Positions 8,520 through 15,585 of a DNA stretch of 64,000 nucleotides are shown here, one piece after another. How positions within the stretch are numbered: the first letter of the stretch is position 1; each line of letters begins with the position of its first letter. The stretch lies in contig NZ_CP024847.1 of the NCBI RefSeq assembly GCF_002892535.1, positions 2,170,001-2,234,000 of the forward strand. Direction: 5' to 3'. A model generated the notes under the pieces. It saw nothing but the letters and a program-made list of their open reading frames with translations, was not told where the DNA came from and made no database searches. A program made the position numbers and the translations under genes. The stretch comes from Aquella oligotrophica. GTDB lineage: Bacteria; Pseudomonadota; Gammaproteobacteria; Burkholderiales; UBA11063.

Positions 8520-9633
8520 GATTTAATCCTTGTTTAAAAATTTTAACTACTGGTAGGCGCTGTTTTATACGCCCCAAATAACTTTCCGTTTCGCGAATAA
8601 TTACGACGCTATACCCCAGCCCCAGAATTTTAGCCAGATATTCAGCTTCCTTATGACAGGGAAAGCCATAATAAGCCTTGCGGCTGGAACATTCCAGACG
8701 GCGTAGCTTTAATAGCTCAATAATGGCTAACGGTAACTCATAATAAAATTCATAATAATAGCCAACCTGAAAAAATAAAATATCCCCCCTAAAACAACTA
8801 ACATAATAACCATACTGGCTAGTTATTCCGCCAACTATAGTTCTTTTAAAAACATAACGCGGTATTAAGTTAACCTTAGCATTAGCCTGCCATTTTAATT
8901 CGAAAAAGTAGCTTAATTGGCTAAACCTTTGCCAAATACTTTCAATCAAACGATAACTATTAGCATGTTGAAAATGTCCCAAATATGATGCCAATACCGA
9001 ACGCAATGTAGTTAATTGCGAATAGTCATAGTAAATATATATAGTTCCCTTAGCATCATGTTTACAGAGCCTAGCTAATAATTCACTTAATTTTGCATAT
9101 AGATTATTAATTACCCGCTTACGTACCAAACGGTATTCACGATGAATGATATAACCCAGATAGTTAATGCCATTGCTGATTGGTAATACCGCATGATAAC
9201 GTGGGTTTAGCTTTAGTAATAATCGCTTTGCTAAAAACTGCTCAATTTGGCGTCTAAACTGTTCCAGTTGCTCTTTTGAATTATCCAGCAAAATAAAATC
9301 ATCACAATAACGCACATAGTAACGACACTTCAGGTGATGTTTGACAAACTGGTCTAACTGATTCAAATAAACATTAGCAAAAAATTGACTACTTAAATTA
9401 CCGATTGGTAAGCCTTTACCTGATGGGGCATTCAATAAACTTTTATGCGCTGGCAATTGCTTAAATAGCTCCACATTACCTTTAAGTAACATATTTTGCT
9501 GTGAATTAGCACAGATAACCTCGCGTGCTAGCCAACGTAAATTGTGATCACGCTTATTACGGCGACATTTTAAGTACTGGCGATATAAATTTATCAGCGA
9601 GAATACCCCCTCTGTAGATTTGGTCTTTAGCAT
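8512..9633 (-). CDS. DGR reverse transcriptase with MutS domain I-like C-terminus; palm motif A region missing
   Basis: 373 residues. Residues 1-28 look like the start of DGR RTs (SLINLYRQYLKCRRNKR). From about residue 32 the sequence corresponds to the region after motif A: KGLPIGNLSSQFFANVYLN (72-90, the DGR-type G-x-x-x-SQ motif), YVRYCDDFILL with catalytic Asp111-Asp112 (106-116), and a thumb ending near 236. About 120-150 residues normally between these parts, including the first catalytic Asp (motif A), are absent without frame loss. Residues about 270-365 resemble MutS domain I: GDILFFQVGYYYEFY with YYE at the Phe-x-Glu position, then YGFPCHKEAEYLAKILGLGY. An in-frame stop directly precedes the ATG. 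It is probably catalytically dead unless complemented. Confidence 0.88.
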   Translation of the reverse strand: MLKTKSTEGVFSLINLYRQYLKCRRNKRDHNLRWLAREVICANSQQNMLLKGNVELFKQLPAHKSLLNAPSGKGLPIGNLSSQFFANVYLNQLDQFVKHHLKCRYYVRYCDDFILLDNSKEQLEQFRRQIEQFLAKRLLLKLNPRYHAVLPISNGINYLGYIIHREYRLVRKRVINNLYAKLSELLARLCKHDAKGTIYIYYDYSQLTTLRSVLASYLGHFQHANSYRLIESIWQRFSQLSYFFELKWQANAKVNLIPRYVFKRTIVGGITSQYGYYVSCFRGDILFFQVGYYYEFYYELPLAIIELLKLRRLECSSRKAYYGFPCHKEAEYLAKILGLGYSVVIIRETESYLGRIKQRLPVVKIFKQGLNHE

Positions 9634-9645
9634 CTATATCACTCT

Positions 9646-9784
9646 CCAGACGTACTGGCCACACATAGTTATTATTAGTCTTATCATTCGCATTCACATT
9701 GCCGTCATTGAAGTTGACGTTCCACGCGTTATTAGTATTTGGCGCGTAGCTAGAAGACGACCAATAATTATTGGCTTGTACATT
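9646..9784 (-). repeat. DGR template repeat TR
   Basis: A non-coding 139-bp copy of the VR sequence, immediately upstream of the RT and downstream of avd. Read in the target frame it would encode a peptide with about 14 Asn codons (AAT/AAC), for example NNYWSSSSYAPNTNNAW and NVNFNDGNVNANDK. Asn-rich templates are typical of DGRs because AAY codons can be mutated at two adenines to give many residues. Compared with TR, VR1 differs at 15 of 135 positions and VR2 at 26 of 139. The 114-bp interval to avd (9785-9898) holds no gene and is likely part of the template RNA. Confidence 0.93.
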
Positions 9785-9898
9785 AGCTCACAAACTTAAA
9801 ATCCACTCAGCAATCCCGTCTAAAGGTATGCTGGTAAACTATCATTTATACCACCTGGGTGTCATGAGCGCACAGTGATAAACTCTGCACACCAGCAA

Positions 9899-10273
9899 CT
9901 ATTTTTTGACTAGTTGCTGTTCTGGCAGTTCTTTCAGGCTTTTAATCCAGCCTTCATTCTGGCGACTAAGCTGAATCACTTTTTCAATTGCAAAAATAAA
10001 ACTTTGCAAGCTTTTAAAGGTCTGTAATTCTTTGGCAATCCTTAGCCCGACCATTAATTCTTCTAATGAATTTCGAAGTAATAACAAGGTGGCTAATCTA
10101 TCAGTTTCGGAATTAGCTCGCACGATTAAACTAATATTCTGGCGGGCAATCCGTCGTAAATCAGCCCCTAAACTATACTTATGGTAACGGCTAAAGCCAC
10201 TTACTGCTTTTTCCAGATAAACCGCAAGATCAAGCGCACCTTTATAAATCGGCAGATGTTCATATTTAGCCAT
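9899..10273 (-). CDS. avd: DGR accessory variability determinant (Avd-like four-helix bundle)
   Basis: A 124-residue, all-helical, charged protein of the Avd / S23-related four-helix-bundle family. It starts with LPIYKGALDLAVYLEKAV, continues with YSLGADLRRIARQNISLIVRAN, and has an Arg/Lys-rich centre. In DGRs Avd forms a pentamer that binds the RT and the template RNA and is needed for cDNA synthesis. Size and location (between target and TR, upstream of RT) fit exactly. It appears complete. It lies 66 bp downstream of the target 2 stop, with the VR2 hairpin between them. Confidence 0.88.
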   Translation of the reverse strand: MAKYEHLPIYKGALDLAVYLEKAVSGFSRYHKYSLGADLRRIARQNISLIVRANSETDRLATLLLLRNSLEELMVGLRIAKELQTFKSLQSFIFAIEKVIQLSRQNEGWIKSLKELPEQQLVKK

Positions 10274-10292
10274 TTTTTACCTAGATAATAGC

Positions 10293-10312
10293 GTGTGGCG
10301 CAAGCGCCACAC
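10293..10312. other. DGR target hairpin downstream of VR2
   Basis: A perfect 8-bp inverted repeat, GTGTGGCG-CAAG-CGCCACAC, lies 27 bp beyond the stop of the target 2 gene. Its position relative to VR2 matches that of the VR1 hairpin (23 bp) although the stem sequences differ. Known DGRs use such a hairpin for target recognition. Confidence 0.72.
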
Positions 10313-10339
10313 CAAATAGCCTAATTATCAAATAACCCA

Positions 10340-13300
10340 TCACTGCACCAGACGTACTGGCCACACAAAGTTATCACGAGTAATATCACGCGCAGCCACA
10401 ACGCCGTCAGTGAAGTAGACGAACCACGCGAAATCAGTAAAAGGCGCGTAGAAAGAAGACGACCAATAATTATCGGCTCGTACATTCTGAAAACCTTGTA
10501 AACTCAGCCATGCACCCTGATCACCCACATAAGCATCGTTAATAAGACTGGCTAAATCATTAACTGTGGGTAAGTACCAGTCATTATGTCCACATAAATT
10601 AATAGTAGCTGCATTCATATTACTAATCGCTGTTGCAGCATTTGCCCAGCTAAGGTAATTTAGGGTTGGATCAGTATTAGCATAATCAGGTTGCGTGATT
10701 GGTCCACCAGTACTAGTAGCTTTAAAACCAATAATCCCATTTTTAGGCCACATTAGCCCGGTAAGATTATCGGTAATACAATTTGCTTCAAGTCCACTAC
10801 CTACTGTAAAGCGCGTAGCTACAGCACCACCAGTTCCCCAAGTGATACCAGTTCCTGCGGTTGTAGCATTTCCAGGCACGTCTGCTGCCAGATATACATA
10901 TGGTGTAGTTATAATGTAGTTGATGGTGTTGGCTGTTACACCAGTTATGCTTGCTCCATTCGTCGCGGATAATGTGATATCCGTACCTATCGGCGTAAAT
11001 GGATCGTAGCCAGGGGTGCCTACGATACTATTAGCAAAGCCTGCTGTATTCCATGGAATTATGCTAAAGGTACAGCTGGTAGTTCCTGACGTATCTAAAG
11101 CACACGGGCTTGGATTTGATACTATTGTCCCAGTAACTGAATTGGCTAGCGTCGCACTTAATGTCGATGAGCCACTACCACTTATAGTCGCAGTAAATGT
11201 AATCGGAGTTGTTCCCATTACGCTTGATGAAGTTCCGGCAATGCTACTTATCGCAATCGATAATGCTGGTGGGGCTTGTACCGTCACATAAGTTAGATTG
11301 CTGCCTACAGCCTGACTGGTCCCTGACGGATTTGCTCCATCTGTCCAGTGCTCTGTCATTACGTTCTGATTGAAGTTATTAGTTCCTGCCGTTCCGCTAT
11401 TGATTGTGTAGATCACGGTACAGGTATTGCTACCGCCTGTATTCGGTAAATTAGTGCCAGTTGATGATGATGCACATGTACCACCACTTCTTGTATAGCC
11501 AGTAGGTAGCGTGCTGTTGGTTACGTAGAAGTCTGTGGCATCTTGGGTACCCGTATTAGTAAAGGTATAGGTTAGTGTTCCACTATTATTGGTTATTACC
11601 ACATATGGATCACCTGAAACTCCAGTTCCACTAAAGCCACTTGCTACAGGTCCCGTTATATTGATACTGGCTGCTGATACTGAAACCCCACTTAGGCTAC
11701 TTGTCGCAGCTGTCGATCCCTGTCCGCTATATGGTATATAGTTCGCATTTAGGGTTGCACTTGCCGGATTTACAGCTGTAGCTGTTGGTCCAAATTTCAC
11801 ATTTACCTTACAGCTTGCTCCTGCTGCTAGGGAGGTGCTACATTGATCCTGTTCTGCGATACCGGTATTATTCAGAGTAAACATAGTATTATTCGTACCT
11901 GTAATTGTACGGGTAAAACTCGTACCATCGGTGGCTATATCACCACTATTTGTTATCGTAAACTCTACATCTGCACTTGCATCTGTATTATTATTAACTA
12001 TACTACCAAAGTTATGGCTAGATGGGCTTACGCTCAGGCTTGCTGTTGACTGCGTTACCTGATAACTAACCGCTGCTGTTGTCGGACTTGGTGCCGGAGT
12101 TGCTCCATTGTAGTTATAGGCAATACTGATATTATCTGTTCCCTGTGAGGTTGCTGTTGAATTATTATAAGTTACCGTTACCGTACAGCTACTTCCCGGC
12201 TGGAGCGTGTTACTGATCGTTGCCGGGCTGGTAGGATTGGTTACAGCACATGCTGTAGCTGGGTCAGCTCCATTACTGATGGTGAAATTAGCTGGTAAGG
12301 TGAATATTATTGCAGTCTCATCAGTATCTCCAGTATTAGTCAGTGTTAGCTGTCTAGTGGTGCTAGGACTTGCCGTTGTTACATAAAACTGGCTATCTGG
12401 ATTAATTGCTGCGGTTAATCCGGCTCTTGGCGCTGGAGGTGGCGGCGGTGGCGTAGGCGGTGTAGGCGGCGGTGTCGGACTTGGACTCGGTGCTGGATTT
12501 ACATTCTGATCAACTATACCACTCGTGACAGTTTGTTCCTGTCCATTATTGTATGATAAGCTTATATTTCCACTTGTCCCAGCTATCTCTGGATTCTTTA
12601 ATCTTAATACTGCGCTTGTTATTCCACCGCTTGCCAGACTTGTTGGATTAAACACTATCTCGATATTCGGATTATTGGCTGTCAGCTCTTGTAACTGTGC
12701 CATTGCATCCCCGGTATTTACAAAGCTGATTGTCTGCTCCGGACTGCTTGATGTTAGGTATACCGCTGATGGCAGCATCTCCGCTATCCCGATATTCTCT
12801 TTTGTCGTCAGCGTACTACTTGTTGTCGCTGTCGATACTACTGTTGTTTGTCCATTATTGACTTGCTGGGTTTGAACTTTTATTGTTTGGCTGAGATTAT
12901 TCCCTGATGGAGCTGGCAATAATACACTAAATGTCTTACCTTGGGTGTAGCTACCACTTCCTGCGATTAGCTGCTGATTTGGTATCGGGTTATTATTGCT
13001 ATCTACCAATACTACATTATTGAAGCTACCTGCATTTGCTGAAGCTACCAGTCCACTCACCAAGATATATGGTGTACCATTAATCACCGTATGGTAGTAA
13101 CTTAGCGTTACTCCATCCGCTCCGCTTAAGCTATTATACGCTGCCTGTTCTATTCCGCTATACGCAACATTCTTCACCGTATCTGCTTTTAATGATCTTC
13201 CAAGCTTACTTAGTAAGCTAGTACCACTATTATCCGCACTTACTCCAATGCTACCAGCTACTGTTCCAGCTGGAATTGTTACTTTTATATTACACTGGCT

Positions 13301-13636
13301 ATACGCTGCTACTACAGCACACTCAGCTGCACTTGCCGGATCTATCTCTGCTGATGTTCCACTACCAGTTTGGTAGTTTAGTCTATAGCTAAGGTTCTTT
13401 ACTGCACTTCCAGTTGGGTTATTGATTACTATATAGCCTGCTCCGCTTTCGGATGGTAAGCTATAGATTGTTTTTGGGGCTACCAGCTGTAAGCTGCTAA
13501 CATCACCATTTCCGCCATTATTGTTACCATTACTTCCGCCACCACTATTTGAACAAGCGGTTGCTAGTGCTGAAGTGAGTAATAGTGATACTATCTGTTT
13601 CAGGGATAGTTTTTTATCTAATTGCTGTAGGTTCAT
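10340..13636 (-). CDS. Giant DUF1566/Lcl-domain lipoprotein, DGR target 2
   Basis: 1098 residues from the preferred ATG. A lipoprotein signal peptide (LLTSALATAC, acylated Cys28) and a Gly/Asn/Ser linker are followed by several beta-rich repeats of the DUF11/choice-of-anchor type (recurrent TNTG or TNSG with paired Cys). A Pro-rich linker of Pro with Ser/Thr lies near residue 390. A C-terminal DUF1566 domain (DNLTGLMWPKNG, WYLPTVNDL, NYWSSSFYAP) ends in VR2. The design suggests a surface stalk displaying a diversified binding tip, as in other lipoprotein DGR targets. An upstream ATG at 13672 overlaps the likely -10 box and lacks a Shine-Dalgarno, whereas GGGA precedes 13636. Confidence 0.9.
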   Translation of the reverse strand: MNLQQLDKKLSLKQIVSLLLTSALATACSNSGGGSNGNNNGGNGDVSSLQLVAPKTIYSLPSESGAGYIVINNPTGSAVKNLSYRLNYQTGSGTSAEIDPASAAECAVVAAYSQCNIKVTIPAGTVAGSIGVSADNSGTSLLSKLGRSLKADTVKNVAYSGIEQAAYNSLSGADGVTLSYYHTVINGTPYILVSGLVASANAGSFNNVVLVDSNNNPIPNQQLIAGSGSYTQGKTFSVLLPAPSGNNLSQTIKVQTQQVNNGQTTVVSTATTSSTLTTKENIGIAEMLPSAVYLTSSSPEQTISFVNTGDAMAQLQELTANNPNIEIVFNPTSLASGGITSAVLRLKNPEIAGTSGNISLSYNNGQEQTVTSGIVDQNVNPAPSPSPTPPPTPPTPPPPPPAPRAGLTAAINPDSQFYVTTASPSTTRQLTLTNTGDTDETAIIFTLPANFTISNGADPATACAVTNPTSPATISNTLQPGSSCTVTVTYNNSTATSQGTDNISIAYNYNGATPAPSPTTAAVSYQVTQSTASLSVSPSSHNFGSIVNNNTDASADVEFTITNSGDIATDGTSFTRTITGTNNTMFTLNNTGIAEQDQCSTSLAAGASCKVNVKFGPTATAVNPASATLNANYIPYSGQGSTAATSSLSGVSVSAASINITGPVASGFSGTGVSGDPYVVITNNSGTLTYTFTNTGTQDATDFYVTNSTLPTGYTRSGGTCASSSTGTNLPNTGGSNTCTVIYTINSGTAGTNNFNQNVMTEHWTDGANPSGTSQAVGSNLTYVTVQAPPALSIAISSIAGTSSSVMGTTPITFTATISGSGSSTLSATLANSVTGTIVSNPSPCALDTSGTTSCTFSIIPWNTAGFANSIVGTPGYDPFTPIGTDITLSATNGASITGVTANTINYIITTPYVYLAADVPGNATTAGTGITWGTGGAVATRFTVGSGLEANCITDNLTGLMWPKNGIIGFKATSTGGPITQPDYANTDPTLNYLSWANAATAISNMNAATINLCGHNDWYLPTVNDLASLINDAYVGDQGAWLSLQGFQNVRADNYWSSSFYAPFTDFAWFVYFTDGVVAARDITRDNFVWPVRLVQ
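10348..10486 (-). repeat. DGR variable region VR2
   Basis: Aligned without gaps to TR 9646-9784 there are 26 differences in 139 positions. Of these, 24 lie on template adenines (plus-strand T). The two exceptions are plus-strand C-to-A changes at 10382 and 10452, each next to a mutated adenine. The region encodes the last 45 or so residues of target 2. It is more diverged from TR than VR1. Confidence 0.92.
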
Positions 13637-13672
13637 TTTATTATTTCCCGTTATGACTTTTTTAACGAGCAT

Positions 13673-13701
13673 ATAATATCAGCCCCCCCGCACAGTCTAT
13701 A
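13673..13701 (-). promoter_or_regulatory. Putative target 2 promoter with a seven-G spacer tract
   Basis: On the minus strand a TATTAT -10 box (13673-13678) lies 17 bp from a weak TATAGA hexamer (13696-13701). The spacer contains seven consecutive G (13683-13689), unusual in this AT-rich sequence. Poly-G in a promoter spacer can vary in length and switch expression in some Gram-negative bacteria. Here that is only an inference. Confidence 0.4.
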
Positions 13702-14172
13702 GCGATTTATAGAACTAAACCCACGCTTTATTTCTATTTTTAGATAGCAATAAAATCAGGCACATTTGATTAATTATCATATAGCGAATAATTCCTGATT
13801 AGTAGTCTATCTCATAGTATATTGATACATCTAAGATACACCCTATAGACTCTCACGGAATTGAGCATCGAAAACCGCTATAAAACCATAGCCAACTAAA
13901 ATAGACGGCATCAGCCGAAATTCAGCTCATTTTTACTCAAATCACTAAATTTTTTTTAAAGTTTTTTGCTGATTTTTGTAGATATAATGCTACAAAAGCA
14001 TAAGGTGATTGCTGCCATGGGTTAGTAGTTGAGCGGGAGTAAGTAAGACATAAAATATTTTAATTTCTTCGAATAACACACCAAAAAATTTCCACTTTAA
14101 AATTTACCTTATAACATAAAAACTCAAAGATTAAACCCTAACTCATCATTAATATAGTTATGAAAAACATGG

Positions 14173-14178
14173 TATAAT
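14173..14178 (+). promoter_or_regulatory. Candidate -10 box for the hldC-birA-efflux operon
   Basis: A perfect TATAAT 32 bp upstream of the hldC ATG. A TTAATA hexamer 18 bp further upstream is a possible -35. No operator is evident. Confidence 0.5.
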
Positions 14179-14209
14179 TATGTAATTAAGCAACCCTTTT
14201 CAGACAACC

Positions 14210-14710
14210 ATGAACTACCCTACACCTAAATTTGAACAAAAAATAATTCATCCAGAAAATATAGCTGTGAGATTGCGTGACATTAAATCAAAAACACCAT
14301 TAGTTTTTACTAATGGCTGCTTTGATGTTTTACATCGTGGGCATGTTACCTATCTTGCTCAGGCACGTGAATTAGGTGCCGCAATGATAGTAGCACTTAA
14401 TACCGATGAATCAGTAAAACGGCAAGGTAAGGGAGATGATAGACCAATCAATTGTCTAGCAAATCGGCTCGCAGTCATGGCTAGTCTTGAATGTGTTGAT
14501 TTTGTAACTTATTTCGACGAAGATACACCATTAAACCTGATATTGCAGATAATGCCGGAAATCTTGGTAAAAGGTGGCGATTGGGCTGTTGATAAAATTG
14601 TCGGTAGCCAGCAAGTTCTTGCTAATGGTGGGCAAGTTCACTCGATTCCATTTTTATACGATACTTCAACAACAAAACTAGTCCAACAAATACGTAACAA
14701 TGGAAATTAA
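14210..14710 (+). CDS. hldC: D-glycero-beta-D-manno-heptose 1-phosphate adenylyltransferase
   Basis: 166 residues of the nucleotidyltransferase fold: TNGCFDVLHRGHVTYL with the H-x-G-H active site near residue 43, LNTDESVKRQGKG, and a late TSTTK motif. This is domain II of E. coli HldE (RfaE) as a separate protein. It transfers AMP to heptose 1-phosphate to make ADP-heptose for the LPS core. A stand-alone HldC is common in betaproteobacteria. The HldA kinase is not in the window. It overlaps birA by 11 bp and leads a six-gene run. Confidence 0.93.
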   Translation: MNYPTPKFEQKIIHPENIAVRLRDIKSKTPLVFTNGCFDVLHRGHVTYLAQARELGAAMIVALNTDESVKRQGKGDDRPINCLANRLAVMASLECVDFVTYFDEDTPLNLILQIMPEILVKGGDWAVDKIVGSQQVLANGGQVHSIPFLYDTSTTKLVQQIRNNGN

Positions 14711-15584
14711 ACTTCTCAAAACCCTTGAAGAATATAGTTCATTAACGATACATGAATTAAGTGAACATCTTAATCAAAATTCACTACAAACATTGAGTCA
14801 AATAGCGCATATCAGAGAGATTGCACCAGATTTAATTAACTCAGATAATGGCAAATATCAGCTAAGCAAGCAGCTAAATTGGTTAAACCAAGAAAAGCTC
14901 AAAACTTCACTGGCAAATAATAACCATCCGCTGGTTATTCTTGATAGCATCCCATCAACTAATACCTACGCGTTAGAGAACATCAATACCTTAGCGGATA
15001 AAACAATTATTAGCTGCAACTGGCAATATGCCGGACGCGGCAGGTTTGAACGCAGGTGGCTAAGTACGATTGCACATGATCTGACGGTATCCTTTCTTTA
15101 TCATTTTGAACGCGATGTTAATATTTTACTGTTGCCATTAGTTAGTGCAATCGCGGTAAACCGACTGCTAAAAAACTACTCCATTACCAACAAAATTAAA
15201 TGGCCAAATGATATTTATGTTGATCAACAAAAAGTTGCCGGAATTCTGGTTGAAAGCCGCATCTCTACCAATATGAGCAAGGTAGTAATTGGAATTGGAC
15301 TAGATAATTTCAGAAACTGGGAACGGAATCAGCTACTTGCTGATTTAACACTTGTACTGGATAATATTCTGAGTGAATTTGTGTTATTTGGCTTTGCCCT
15401 AATTCGCCGCGAGTGGTTAGATAACTGCATGCATCTAAATGAAGAGGTCTCTTTAATCGAAAATGGAGTTGAAATAGCTAGAGGTATCCATTATGATATT
15501 GGCACAAATGGCGAGTTAATTATAAAAACCCAGAATCAGCTACAGAGTTATTCAAGCTCATTGATAAGCCTAAAGACAAAATAA
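14700..15584 (+). CDS. birA: Biotin--[acetyl-CoA carboxylase] ligase
   Basis: 294 residues. The first 75 or so form a small helical region that could be a winged-helix DNA-binding domain. The catalytic domain shows AGRGRFERRW (ATP/biotin loop), KWPNDIY and KVAGILVES, with a short C-terminal SH3-like domain. The enzyme activates biotin to biotinyl-AMP and attaches it to the carboxyl carrier protein. The N-terminal domain hints at BirA-type repression of biotin genes, but it is divergent, so the regulatory role is uncertain. It overlaps hldC and is one base from the efflux gene. Confidence 0.92.
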   Translation: MEIKLLKTLEEYSSLTIHELSEHLNQNSLQTLSQIAHIREIAPDLINSDNGKYQLSKQLNWLNQEKLKTSLANNNHPLVILDSIPSTNTYALENINTLADKTIISCNWQYAGRGRFERRWLSTIAHDLTVSFLYHFERDVNILLLPLVSAIAVNRLLKNYSITNKIKWPNDIYVDQQKVAGILVESRISTNMSKVVIGIGLDNFRNWERNQLLADLTLVLDNILSEFVLFGFALIRREWLDNCMHLNEEVSLIENGVEIARGIHYDIGTNGELIIKTQNQLQSYSSSLISLKTK

Positions 15585-15585
15585 C

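Larger units (their letters stand above)
13637..14209. other. Intergenic region between divergent target 2 lipoprotein and hldC
   Basis: About 570 bp without a supported gene. It holds a putative target 2 promoter near 13673-13701 with a C7/G7 tract, several A/T runs, and a candidate hldC promoter at its right end. No repeat, RNA gene or conserved short frame was recognised in the middle. Confidence 0.6.

Noticed and set aside
12400-12520. Tandem GGC/GGT-rich stretch as a DNA repeat array
   Set aside because: It encodes the Pro-rich linker of the target 2 lipoprotein on the minus strand, so it is explained by coding sequence.
11843-12875. Open frames on the plus strand inside the giant lipoprotein genes
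   Set aside because: Long minus-strand genes of low-complexity Thr/Ser/Asn composition routinely open the opposite frames. None has a ribosome site or known motif.
13697-13712. CTATA-N6-TATAG dyad upstream of DGR target 2 as a further copy of the shared operator
   Set aside because: Only one half resembles TATAGCT, the arm spacing is 6 instead of 13, and the distance to the -10 box does not equal 22 bp.
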